Assembly: GCA_002099365.1 (NCBI GenBank)
Contig: MSED01000009.1
Coordinates: 434,001 to 498,000, forward strand
Length of the DNA stretch: 64,000 nt
Source: Phialophora verrucosa
Taxonomy: Eukaryota; Ascomycota; Eurotiomycetes; Chaetothyriales; Herpotrichiellaceae
Reading direction: 5' to 3'
Part shown: in pieces, positions 10,412-21,800 of the stretch
Layout: each line of letters starts with the position of its first letter
Numbering within the stretch: position 1 is the stretch's first letter
Notes under the pieces: generated by a model
Database searches by the model: none
Told to the model about the DNA's origin: nothing
Seen by the model: the letters and a program-made list of their open reading frames with translations, nothing else
Made by a program: the position numbers and the translations under genes

Positions 10412-11287
10412 TCATCCCTTATCCGATTTCTTGCACACAGCGACATTTGCGAGCATGGGTATCCAAACGCCTGTGTCATCCCAAGTTAGAGTTTCTAAGC
10501 CCCCCAAATATATCGGCAATGTCTGAACCAGCTTTGCAATATCCTCCTCGGCCCATCCCTGCATCGATGCAAGGGTCTTGAAGCCCTCACTCAACATCTC
10601 GGCAAGTCTCTCGACAGTGGGTGCGGTGAAGCGGCTATTCTGCTGGTGGACCTGTACGTCAACGAACCCGCCGTCTCTCATAACCCTCTCGATATGTGAT
10701 GCCGTGTACCAGTCCGGGTGGAACGGCAGGGTAAGGGGTGGTTTCCCTGGTCGAATCTCATTCGACGCCTTCTGGATCGCGCCCATGTACCCCAGATTGG
10801 CCCAGGCAGTGGCATACGCAGTTCCTTCTGGTGCCAGCGTGCGGTGTAGGTGACGAGCCGCAAGAGTCGGATCCTTGAAGAACTGGAAACCAAAGTTGGT
10901 ATAGGCGTGGGTAAAAGAGTCGTCTGGGAGTGACTGTAACTCCTCTGCAGGAAGTGCTACTGCCGAAAGCTGGTCGTTGGTTAAGTTCCATCGTGCTTCA
11001 TTTTTAGATCTGATGACTTCAATCATTGCCGGCGCCGCGTCCACGGCGGTGACTCGGACGCTCTCTTTCACGGCTCGATCGTTGATGAGTGCCAACACCT
11101 CGTCTATCATGATGCCGGTTCCGCATGCATTATCAAGAAGACGCGCTCCAGATGCTAGCGGCGAGCTGATCTTCGCAAGGTGATGTGCTACGACTCTTGT
11201 AGCGCCACCGGTGTTTTCCTCGTACTTTTTAGCGTAATTGTTGAAATGCTCTGCTGCGGTGATCTGTTTAGGCGTTGCCTGTTCCAT
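10412..11287 (-). CDS. Class I SAM-dependent methyltransferase
   Basis: A single exon of 291 codons with an ATG at 11287-11285. The Rossmann-type SAM site is visible: motif I LLDNACGTGIMIDEVL (about residues 49-64), the acidic motif II VTAVDAAPAMIEV, and a post-motif region LPDDSFTHAYTNFGFQFFKDP followed by HRTLAPEGTAYATAW. It resembles UbiE/Coq5-like small-molecule methyltransferases common in fungal accessory metabolism. There is no targeting signal, so it is probably cytosolic. The substrate cannot be told. It is not flanked by a synthase, so I would not assign it to a secondary-metabolite cluster. The upstream region is shared with the divergent Brl1-like gene. Confidence 0.85.
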   Translation of the reverse strand: MEQATPKQITAAEHFNNYAKKYEENTGGATRVVAHHLAKISSPLASGARLLDNACGTGIMIDEVLALINDRAVKESVRVTAVDAAPAMIEVIRSKNEARWNLTNDQLSAVALPAEELQSLPDDSFTHAYTNFGFQFFKDPTLAARHLHRTLAPEGTAYATAWANLGYMGAIQKASNEIRPGKPPLTLPFHPDWYTASHIERVMRDGGFVDVQVHQQNSRFTAPTVERLAEMLSEGFKTLASMQGWAEEDIAKLVQTLPIYLGGLETLTWDDTGVWIPMLANVAVCKKSDKG

Positions 11288-11778
11288 GTTGTCGAGTTTA
11301 CTTCTACATTCCCCGTAGGGAAGGAAGGGGTGCGTTAACGAGTCTATATATACGTGGCATGTTGCGACACGGATTGTTACCGAATACGATCCTCATCGAG
11401 GACCTTAAAACTGGCTCTGGATCATGCTTGGCCGAAAGCCTACGGAGCAAGCAATTCGGTGTAGTATTGCATCGCCCAAGCATCTGAATGAGTATAGCTA
11501 CATGGGAAAGCGGTCGAAGCAGATGAGATCTATTAGATCGCATCGCGCCAGGAATATCGCAGAATGTCCTGTGTGGCTCTGAGCGAGGATCGGACACCTT
11601 TTCCGCGTGTCAAAGAAGCGAGTCCGCGGCAACTTTTGTTTACTTTTCCTTGGCAGTCCAAGTTTGGCCTTGTTTGCCCCCAGGACCTTCCTTCGCCATG
11701 AGTGAGTAAATCATCGCGCGACAGGCAGGACTCACCATCTGGACGTTTCCACTTCTGCGCGCAGCTTCTTCCTTCGGC
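11288..11778. other. Divergent promoter region (methyltransferase / Brl1-like)
   Basis: 491 bp between two divergent start codons. No further gene is seen. It should hold both promoters; I found no motif I can name with confidence. Confidence 0.4.
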
Positions 11779-13161
11779 ATGGCTTTTCGCGGCACAGAGA
11801 GTCCGATGGACTTTGAATGGCAAGGTCACGGTCCTGTTGATCCTAGTTCTCCCTTCCACAAACACATGATCGACATGCAGGCGAAGAAACGTATGTTATG
11901 AGAACGGCCTATGTTTGCGCTGATGCTGACGTTGTCAGGCACTCATAGCGACTTCATGTCGCCTCAGAAAAGCACCTTTCCCTCGCTTCGCGAACCCAAC
12001 AACCAGCCGTTCTTCTTCTCCGACGCCCCAGCATCACCGCCGCAACCGTCGCCGTTTCGCACTCCATCGTTTACGACTCCTAGAAAACCCTTCGACATTG
12101 ACTTTTCGTCGCCGCCGGACAACTCGTCCCCGCTGGCACAAACAGACAACGATGAAACGCCCGACGCGAAACCATTACCACCCTTGCCAATTGAGTTCAC
12201 GAGCAGTGCCCCCAAACCAGAGAAGAAGCGGAGTTCGTTGTCTGGTCTTTTTGGCAAGTTTGCTGCAAGCCCGGGACGAGGGGAGATCAGGAAGCCCAAC
12301 AGCGATGCGATTGCGAGACGGATACACAAGAAGCGACGGCGGGCGCAGAAGTTCGACCGATCGTTGGTACTTAGCAGAAACGGCTCATTGGATGATAGTG
12401 ACGATGAGAGCACCCCGAGTCCGACTGAGGCGGAACCGAGGAAGAAAGCCGTGGAAGAAGTGGGATGGATTACCGGACTGTTCACCTTCATCCACACCTA
12501 TCCTGATGCGCCCTCCATCATTGCGAAGTACCTCCAGGTCTTCTTCAACGCGGCAATCCTGAGCGGATGCCTATACATGTTCTGGTCGTTTTACGCCACT
12601 ATCCAAGCTGACGTGGATCGAGCAAGCGAAGACACCATGGCGGAGGTGCTGGCCGAGATGGCTCAATGCTCCAAGAACTATATAGAGAACCGATGTGGTG
12701 CCGACACTCGCCTACCCGCCCTGGAGACTGTGTGCAGCAATTGGGAATTATGCATGAACCGTGACCCAAGCGCAGTCAAGCGAGCGAGGCTGAGCGCACA
12801 CACATTCGCCGAGATCTTTAACAGCTTCGTCGAGCCCATCAGCCTGAAGACCATGATCTTCACCATCACACTCGTTGTTGTGGGTTTGGTGGTCAACAAT
12901 GCGACATTTTCGTTGTACCGCCGACAGCAGGAAAGTCACTACGCGGGCATGTATCGACCGCCTTCTGCCTCCTATATGCACCCTCAACATCCTGGTCAGT
13001 TTCCGTTGTCTCCGCCTCCGCCATTTACTCAGCAGCGTTATATGGGATGGCAGGGTGACGGAGGCTTCGTCGGTCAACAGCAGTTGGAATATACCCGAAG
13101 TCCAAGCAAGGAACATCGATCACGGAGTAGGAGTCCGGAGAAGAAGAGAATCCAGCTGTGA
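11779..13161 (+). CDS. brl1: Brl1/Brr6 domain nuclear-envelope protein
   Basis: Two exons: 11779-11890 and 11939-13161 (48-nt intron, GTATGT...CAG), 444 residues. The true start is upstream of the long open frame: MAFRGTESPMDFEWQGHG matches the usual N-terminus of this family. A long Pro/Ser-rich disordered segment with a basic patch (RRIHKKRRRAQKF, nuclear-side) precedes the domain. The domain has a first membrane helix near residues 234-258 and a second near 341-362. Between them is a perinuclear loop with four conserved cysteines (C-x9-C and C-x6-C, around residues 280-310) that form disulphides in the family. The C-terminus ends in an Arg/Ser tail. Brl1/Brr6 proteins act in nuclear pore complex assembly and nuclear membrane lipid homeostasis. 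Confidence 0.88.
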
Positions 13162-13614
13162 ATTTACGATAGCGTTCGATTATTGGAAGCTTCGAAAATG
13201 GTTAGCGATTGGAATATGGAACACCGTGCAAGTACGATGATTACTTGCGGGTGGCCCTTCAGAACTTTCCCGCCTCGAAGGGCGGCCACTGCAGCGGGGA
13301 GCTGCAGGAACACATTCAGGCCAGGCAATTCGTCATTGTCCACTCCGCGTCAAAATTCTGATTCACGCCCTTTCGCCATTGACATTGTTGATGCTCGAAC
13401 GTTCTCCCTCTTGCCGACTCTCTTTACTTTGCTGTTGTTGTATATCCACCTTGCAGTCCCGGTCCTTTACAGACGCTCTCTCTTAAGAAACGGCTTGCAG
13501 ACCAAATTGGAACACCGTCCTTACCACTAGATTTGCCATTTAGAGTTCGAGCCGCAGGCACGAAATCCCACATCGAAACAACAATACCGACTTCGTCGTC
13601 TCGACACCACCGCA
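13162..13614. other. Intergenic region, promoter of the acetyltransferase
   Basis: 453 bp between two plus-strand genes. A pyrimidine-rich run (around 13400-13460) precedes the downstream gene, as is usual for fungal promoters. No gene is seen. Confidence 0.4.
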
Positions 13615-14172
13615 ATGGCTGAACTCCAAACCTCCACCTATAAAATCCGCTACGCGACCCAACGCGACGTCCCCGTGATCCTCCAACTCATTCAAGAACT
13701 CGCCTCGTACGAGAAGGCCCTCCACGAAGTCCTTGCGACCGAAGAGTCCCTCCTTTCCTCGCTTTCGTTCCCTGTCGACCCCACCGACTTGGCGAAGGGC
13801 TTCACAGAAGGCTACGCAAAAACCCTCCTTATCAGCCCCGTGTCCCCGTCGAGCGACAGGGAAGAGATCGCGGGCCTAGCGCTTTACTTTCACAATTATA
13901 GCACGTGGCAGTCGCGGCCGGGGATATTCCTGGAAGATCTCTTCGTTCGGCCGACATATCGGGGTACCGGGTTTGGGACGGCATTGATCCAGGCGCTTGC
14001 ACGGGAGTGTCAGCGCTTGAATTGCAGGAGATTGGAGTGGAACGTGTTGAAGTGGAACACGCCGAGTATTGACTTCTACCAGGGTGGGAGTATAGGTGCG
14101 CAAAGGATGGAGGAGTGGGTTGGCATGAGGGTTGAGGGGGAGGGACTTGAGAAGTTGGCCAGCAAGAAGTGA
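13615..14172 (+). CDS. GNAT N-acetyltransferase (spermidine/spermine acetyltransferase-like)
   Basis: 185 codons, single exon. The order of landmarks is that of the diamine acetyltransferase branch of GNAT: an N-terminal YATQRDVPVILQLIQELASYEKA, then AGLALYFHNYSTWQSRPGIFLEDLFVRP (beta 4), the acetyl-CoA P-loop YRGTGFGTALI (R/Q-x-x-G-x-G/A form), and LEWNVLKWNTPSIDFYQ with the tail MEEWVGMRVEGEGLEKLA. It should move acetyl from acetyl-CoA to a primary amine of a polyamine or related small amine in the cytosol. An extra two to three residues in FYQGGSIGAQRMEEW compared with the usual FY-x-SLGA form do not break the fold. Exact substrate is uncertain. Confidence 0.88.
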   Translation: MAELQTSTYKIRYATQRDVPVILQLIQELASYEKALHEVLATEESLLSSLSFPVDPTDLAKGFTEGYAKTLLISPVSPSSDREEIAGLALYFHNYSTWQSRPGIFLEDLFVRPTYRGTGFGTALIQALARECQRLNCRRLEWNVLKWNTPSIDFYQGGSIGAQRMEEWVGMRVEGEGLEKLASKK

Positions 14173-14561
14173 AGCTGAAGGCGGAGGGGTAGAAAAGCTA
14201 GCCTTCTGGGTTGGGTTGGCGTTATGACTGGATGATGATGAAAACACTGCGTTTTTTCGCATAGCATGGCCCTCGGAGCAACAAGCACGTCCGGAGCGAC
14301 GCATCTCAAGAGCACGATCAGGGTAGACGCGGGTTTCAAACACTTTCAGCTCTGCTCTTGCCCCGTAATCCCTTATATCAACGCCTCAACGCCTGCTCTT
14401 CTGGTGTGCCCATAACCTCCAATCCCCAAGCCAGAATGTTGCGTGGCAGATGCAGTGCAATGGCTACGTCTGTCGGGACAATGTTTGCAGATACACCGCT
14501 CCCTAATCAACGGCCCATTCGCAGGGCAACTCAAACTCCCGCTTGCGTCAGTCCTTCTCAA
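14173..14561. other. Convergent intergenic region
   Basis: 389 bp between the 3' ends of the acetyltransferase and Ykt6 genes. No gene is supported. A 353-codon plus-strand frame starts here but lies antisense to Ykt6 and is rejected. Confidence 0.4.
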
Positions 14562-15303
14562 TCACATCACCACACAACAACTGTTCTGCTTCTTGGCCTG
14601 CTGGTAGAACATCTTACTCTGGGCGCTCAGCCCGTCACTCTTGGCCACGAGACTGTCGATCTTCTCGCCTCTCTCCAAGACGCTCTCGATCGTCTTGTGC
14701 AGCACGATTTTCGTCTCGTCCAGCTCCCTTTGCACCTTCATGATACTGTCCGCCTGCCCCGGGTCCTGGTACTTGACGATATACTCTTTCAGCTGGGTGT
14801 ACGGCCGCGTCTGCGGGGGATTCGAGGAATAGGAACTGCGAGGGTTCTGGGACGTATACTCGTCGATGATCTTCGAGAGGAGCTGATGCGCCACGAGCGC
14901 GGGGTACTCGGCGTCGGAGATTATGATGCCGCAGACGCCCAAGGACGAGCCGTAGGCGTGGAACGTGTAGGATTTCTCTTCGATGTCCTGGCGGACGCCT
15001 GCCCGGGTGCGTTCGGCGACGGTTTTGGCAAACACGCTCATGAACTCGCCGTAGCTGCAGATATCGTACGTACTGTTAGAGATGGCCGGGCGAGGGTTGT
15101 TAGGCCGGGGTGCCCAAGGCGAGGAGCATACCTGTCTCGTGTGAAGCGGGAAAAGGACGAGAGGTCTCGCTCGACGGCGAGTTCGATGGCGGGGACAGAT
15201 TCATTTCGGAGGACCTGGAGAGGTTGGGCGTCAGAGCGAATCCAACAGATATTGCCTGGGCCTGGGTTGGTTCGTGGCTTACTCCGATGTAGAAGATCTT
15301 CAT
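14562..15303 (-). CDS. ykt6: Synaptobrevin homologue Ykt6 (R-SNARE)
   Basis: Three exons: 15303-15283, 15214-15132 and 15054-14562, with introns of 68 and 77 nt, giving 198 residues, the usual length for Ykt6. It starts MKIFYIGVLRNE, the first strand of the longin domain. The longin domain continues to about residue 130. The SNARE motif follows (VQRELDETKIVLHKTIESVLERGEKI), with the central-layer Arg in LERGEKI. There is no membrane anchor: the C-terminus is CCVVM, giving the palmitoylated Cys plus the prenylated CAAX Cys typical of Ykt6. It cycles between cytosol and membranes and takes part in Golgi, endosome, vacuole and autophagosome fusion. The exon phases join without gaps, which makes the model firm. 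Confidence 0.95.
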
Positions 15304-15813
15304 ATTGGCGGTGTGCGGGTGTGGTGGCAGAGGAGAGGAGTCGTAGAAGACACAAAGGATTTTCTCGCAGAGTCCGACTGCAGTGCTCTGTCGTAAGTGT
15401 TGGCAAGGAAAGGTACTGAGACAAGGTTTAAAAGGACAGGCAAAAGCAATAAGTGTGGTCAAGGGAGGATATGATACAGTATCGAATTCACAGTGCCTAG
15501 GCTGGAGTCCGGGGACGTCACAGGTTTGGTGGGCTGTCCTGGGAGGCGTCGGAGAAATCGTCCCTAATAAGCCGCCGCCTAGTGCTTCCCCTCCGGCGGC
15601 ACCACGGAAAGCGTTAGGCGTCTTAGTTACGGGCCAATCAAGTTCGGAGCCTTGCACCGGCTTTTGTAGGAGTCATTCATTTTCACCTGAGGACTGGTAT
15701 GTACAAATTCTCCTTCGCCCCAACCTCGTGTCTGGCACAGGCAGCTCAATTCCCAGGTCACAAGAGCGTGCTCGACAGAAGTGTTCTTCTAGACCCGCTA
15801 AGGTGGCGCCAAC
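15304..15813. other. Divergent promoter region (Ykt6 / Slh1-like helicase)
   Basis: 510 bp between the start codons of two divergent housekeeping genes. No other feature is seen. Confidence 0.4.
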
Positions 15814-18800
15814 ATGGCTGAGACAACTTTCCAGTCTGAGACGCAATGGCTTGCTCAAATGACTGCCATGAAGCAGGCAATTGCTGACCTGAAGCTGCCG
15901 CCTCTCAGTGACGCCTCACAGATGTATGGCGAGGATCTGAACCTGGAGGAAGAACTGAGTGAGGATCTCGACGATGATATTTGGGACGTTGAGAGTGCTG
16001 CGGACGACACCCCTCACAGTGATTTCTTCGACGACGCCAGGAACGGCCTCAAGACTTCAGGTCTTGTGACTGACGGTGTCTATGACAAAGCATGGCTGCG
16101 GTCGAGATGTGCAGCCTTTGCTCGGTCGAGATCTGGCATGGATGCCTCCGATCTCGAGCAGCAAATCACAGCTCTTCTGGTCTCAGACAGTTCTAATGAT
16201 GAATTGCAGATGTCACTTGCCGACATCATTGGTTACGATGACTTGGACTTTGTTATTGAGCTCATTTCTCACCGCACTGAGATTTTGACAGCCTCGACAG
16301 CCTCTACTCGTCAGACAGATGGACTCTTCGAGGGCCTCGAGACCCATCGAGAGCGAGAAGCAAGGCTGCGGCGACAGGAATATGAACACAAACACGCCGC
16401 CCTTGCCCTAGCATATGATCGATCTGGACCTCAGTATCCCCATGTGTACAAATCTAGCTCTGCGGCAGCCGGCAACAGACTGGACGTATCTGGGAAGAAG
16501 TTTGCTTTGCCCGTCGGTAGCACTCACCATGATTATCCAAAGTACGAAGAGTACTCCATACCTGCCACCAAAGTCGGTTCTCTCGCGGCAGGGCAGAAAT
16601 TGGTCAACATTTCCGAGATGGACGGCCTGTGCCAGCGTACCTTCAAGGGGTACAAGAGCCTCAATCGCATGCAGAGCCTTCTTTACCCTGTGGCGTACAC
16701 CACATCTGAAAATATGCTGATCTGTGCCCCTACCGGCGCCGGTAAGACGGATGCTGCCATGCTCACCATCTTACACACGATCTCGAAGAATATTGTACCT
16801 AATCCGGTCGAAGATCCTACTGCAACCGACTTCGTCTTGATGGCGGACGACTTCAAGATTGTCTACGTCGCACCAATGAAAGCTCTTGCAGCCGAGGTGA
16901 CAGAGAAACTAGGCAGGCGTCTGGCCTGGCTGGGCGTTCAGGTCCGGGAGTATACTGGCGATATGCAACTGACCAAACGAGAGATTGCCGCCACTCAGAT
17001 CATCGTGACGACCCCGGAGAAGTGGGATGTCGTCACCCGGAAGAGTACTGGCGACACGGAACTCGTTCAGAAAGTCCGTCTTCTTATCATAGATGAAGTC
17101 CACATGCTCCACGATGAGCGCGGTGCTGTCATTGAGTCTTTGGTTGCCAGAACTGAGCGACAGGTGGAAAGCACGCAGTCTCTCATTCGCATTGTAGGAC
17201 TGTCGGCCACTCTTCCGAATTACGTCGATGTTTCCGACTTTCTGAAGGTCAACCGCATGACTGGCCTGTTCTACTTCGATGCCTCGTTTCGTCCTGTCCC
17301 TCTCGAACAGCACTTCATCGGTGTCAAAGGCAAGCCGGGAAGCAAGACATCCCGCGACAATCTAGATCAGGTGACTTTCGAAAAGGTCAAGGAGCTTCTG
17401 CAACAGGACAAGCAAGTCATGGTGTTCGTCCACTCAAGGAAAGACACTGTTCTGGCCGCTAGGACGCTCAACCAGCTGGCCATAGACGACGGCTGCCCGG
17501 AGCTCTTCCTGCCCGAGCCTAACAACCCTGCGTTTGTCAAGGCACTAGCAGATTTAAAGACAACCCGTGGTCGAGAGTTGCGGGAAATAGTTCCGAAGGG
17601 CTTCGGGTGTCACAATGCTGGAATGGCAAGATCGGACAGGAATTTCGTCGAGCGCATCTTCTCTGAAGGCGCCATCAGGGTTCTCTGCTGCACAGCCACC
17701 CTGGCTTGGGGCGTCAACCTGCCTGCAGCTGCCGTCATCATCAAAGGCACGCAGCTCTACAGCGCCGATGTGGGCAAATTCGTGGACGTGGGCATTCTGG
17801 ACGTCCTGCAGATTTTTGGTCGCGCCGGGCGACCTCAATTTCAAGACAGCGGTATAGGCTACATTTGCACCACTCACGACAAGATCCAGCATTACCTGTC
17901 TGCTGTCACGCAGCAACAACCAATCGAGTCTAAATTTTCGAAGAAACTTGTTGACAACCTCAATGCTGAGATCAGTCTGGGCACAGTGACTTCCGTGCAA
18001 GAGGGAGTCACATGGCTAGGCTACTCATATCTTTTCGTCCGGATGAGGCGTCTTCCACAAGCCTATGGTATAGATTGGAATGAGTACCAGGATGACCCTC
18101 AGCTTGGACAACGCCGTCGCAAGCTTATAATCGATGCGGCTAGGACACTGCATAGAAGTCAAATGATCATCTTCAATGAGAAGACAGAAGAGCTTCGAGC
18201 GAAGGATGTCGGCCGTATAGCGAGCCAGTACTACGTCCTACACAGCAGCATTGAGATTTTTAATACCATGATGCGACCGCAGGCAACGGAGTCTGATGTC
18301 CTCAAAATGATCAGCATGAGTAGTGAATTCGACAACATCCAGTCTAGGGAGAACGAGGCGCAAGAACTACACCGTCTGAAAAAGGAGGCTACCGCGTGCG
18401 AAGTCGAGGAGCGAAAACCCGTCCCAAATGGCTCCAAGGAGGACAATGAGAAAGAGCAAAAGGTCATCGAGAACCACGCGAAAGTCAATATCCTGCTACA
18501 ATCATACATCTCTCGGGCAAGGTTGGAGGATTTTGCCCTAGTCTCCGATTCTGCCTACGTGGCCCAGAACGCTGCTCGAATCTGTCGGGCGTTGTTTATG
18601 ATTGCCCTGAATCGTGGCTGGGGCTATCAATGCGAGGTTCTGCTGTCCATGTGCAAAGCGATTGAAAAGCAGATCTGGCCGTACCAGCATCCCTTCCATC
18701 AATTCGATCTACCGCTTCCGGTCTTGAAGAACCTGGATGACAAAGCCCCCTCGTCGAACATCGAGAGCCTCCGGGAAATGGAGCCCGCAGAGATTGGAAA

Positions 18801-21800
18801 TCTAGTTAGGAACCAGAAGATGGGAAATACCATCACCAAATTGCTTGACAACTTCCCGACCATGTCGGTAGAGGCGGAGTGTGCTCCTCTCAATCGCGAT
18901 GTGCTGCGCATGCGGCTGTATCTTTACCCCGAGTTTGTCTGGAATGACCGTCACCACGGGACATCCGAGTCTTACTGGGTCTGGGTCGAGAACTCGGAGA
19001 CGTCGGAGATCTACCACCATGAATACTTCATCCTCAGCCGAAGGAAGATGTACGACAGCCACGAACTGAACTTCACCATCCCCCTTGCCGATCCACTACC
19101 CTCACAGATCTATGTCAAGGTCATCTCAGATCGCTGGCTTGGTGCAGAAACTGTACACCCTGTCTCGTTTCAACATCTGATCCGACCGGACACCGAGAGT
19201 GTCTACACTGATCTTCTGGACCTACAGCCGCTACCTATCTCCGCTCTAAAGAACCCAGCGCTAGAAGAGCTTTACGGTCAGCGCTTCCAATTCTTCAACC
19301 CGATGCAGACCCAGATCTTCCACACTCTTTACCACACATCAAACAACGTTCTTCTGGGCTCGCCGACTGGTTCAGGCAAGACCGTCGCTGCCGAGTTGGC
19401 CATGTGGTGGGCATTCCGCGAGCGGCCTGGAAGCAAGGTTGTCTACATCGCGCCGATGAAAGCGCTTGTTCGGGAAAGAGTGCAAGATTGGCGCAAGCGA
19501 CTGGTTGGTCCTATGGGACTCAAGCTCGTTGAGTTGACCGGCGACAACACTCCAGATACACGGACGATCCGAGACGCTGATATCATCATCACAACGCCCG
19601 AAAAGTGGGATGGGATCTCCAGATCATGGCAAACAAGATCCTATGTCCGGCAAGTGTCCCTTGTGATAATTGACGAAATCCATTTGCTTGGTGGAGATCG
19701 TGGCCCCATTCTAGAGATCATCGTCTCACGAATGAACTATATCGCTTCGCAAGCAGAAAGTGGCTCGATTCGTCTCCTAGGAATGTCCACGGCTTGCGCC
19801 AACGCAACCGACCTAGGCAATTGGCTTGGTGTCAAACCTAGAAACAACCAAGGTTTATTCAACTTCCGCCACAGCGTGCGTCCGGTGCCTCTCGAGATCT
19901 ATATTGATGGGTTTCCTGAGCAGAGAGGGTTCTGCCCGCTGATGCAAAGCATGAACCGCCCTACGTTCTTAGCCATCAAGACTCACAGTCCGGACAAGCC
20001 CGTCATTGTCTTCGTGGCGTCGAGAAGGCAGACACGTCTGACGGCCAAGGATCTGATCAACTTCTGCGGCATGGAGGAGAATCCGAGAAGGTTTTTGCAT
20101 TTCGACAGTGAAGATGACCTCCAAGCTACCCTCTCCGTTGTCAAAGATGCCGCGCTGAGAGAGGCCTTAAGTTTCGGTATTGGACTCCATCACGCTGGGC
20201 TCGTTGAGTCCGATCGAACGCTCTCTGAACAGCTTTTTGCGGCAAACAAGATCCAGATCCTCGTCGCAACGTCAACACTCGCCTGGGGTGTCAATCTACC
20301 CGCTCACCTCGTCGTGGTCAAGGGCACACAGTTCTTCGACGCCAAAATCGAGGGTTACAAGGACATGGACTTGACTGACGTGCTTCAGATGCTCGGGCGA
20401 GCTGGCCGACCCCAATTCGATACCTCTGGCATTGCCAGGATCTTCACCCAAGACGCGAAGAAAGCCTTCTACAAGCACTTCTTGCATACAGGGTTTCCTG
20501 TGGAGAGCTCTTTACACAAAGTTCTCGACAACCACTTGGGCGCCGAAGTCTCTGCCGGAGTCATCACCACCAAGCAAGACGCGCTGGACTACCTGACATG
20601 GACGTTCTTCTTCCGCCGTCTGCACAAGAATCCTACCTACTACGGTCTTGAAATTTCGTCGGAAGAACAGCAGGAGAGCCAAATCACCGCAAGACAAGCC
20701 GCGGCAGATTACATGATCACCCTGGTGGACAAGTCATTGGACGATCTCGCGGAAAGCGATTGTGTCTCGGTCTACAACAACGGCGACGTGGACAGCACAC
20801 CGTTCGGCAAGATCATGTCCTACTATTATCTCAGCCACTTGACGATTCGGAAATTCTTGTCCAAGGCACGAAAGACAACGTCTACGACGTTCGCCGATGC
20901 GCTGGCGTGGATCAGCCTCGCCACAGAATTCGACGATCTCCCCGTCCGACACAACGAGGACCTCATCAACGCCGAGTTGGCCAAGAATTTACCCTTGGAC
21001 ACGATCGGTTTGATGGACGGCCTCCCGATGTGGGACCCTCATGTCAAAGCATTCCTCCTCATTCAAGCGTTCATGTCGCGCATCGACCTGCCCATCTCGG
21101 ACTACGTCGGCGACCAGATCTCCGTGCTCGATCAAGGCGTCCGCATCATTCAGGCCGGCGTGGACGTCATGACGGAACTCAACCGCCTCGACGCCGTAGT
21201 TCAGATGGTTCGCCTCCTGCAGTCCATCAAGTCAGCTAGATGGCCGGACGATTATCCGCTCAGCATCTTACCAAGCGTGCATGAGGTGCTCGACAGCAAA
21301 ATCGAAGGCAAAGTTCCACACGATCTAGTCACGACGGCCGTCCTGGCGAACAGACACGGCGGCAAGACGGTCGACGGCTTGATGCACGTTCTGGGGATCA
21401 AAGCTCCGGGCCCGCGTGCCGCTTTCGTCAAGGCGGTCAATGCACTTCCCGACATCACGCTCACAGCCAGCGGTGACTCGGACAACCTGCAACTGACGAT
21501 GAAGAGAGGGAACCGGTTCCTGGACCGCGAAGAAGCACGGATCTATGCGCCGAGATTCCCCAAGCCGCAGACAGAAGGCTACTTCGTGCTTGCTCTCCCC
21601 TCTGGATCAGGGTCAGGGGCAGGGTTTGCGAGAGCCATCGGCACAACAGACATCCTGGCCCTGAAGCGCGCGAACTGGGCGACCACCAAACAAGGCAACC
21701 AGAGCAAAGCCCTCGGAACCGCGACCGTGAGGTTGAAGATCCCGGTCGCGCCGGGCTCGGACCCTCGCTCCAGCTCCAGCTCTAGCCCCGGTGATGAGGG

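Noticed and set aside
11911..11938. ATG at 11911 as start of the Brl1-like protein
   Set aside because: It falls inside a 48-nt intron; the exon at 11779-11890 gives the family-like N-terminus in correct phase.
14358..15419. 353-codon plus-strand open frame
   Set aside because: It lies antisense to the well-supported Ykt6 exons and introns and has no domain; a shadow of codon bias on the other strand.
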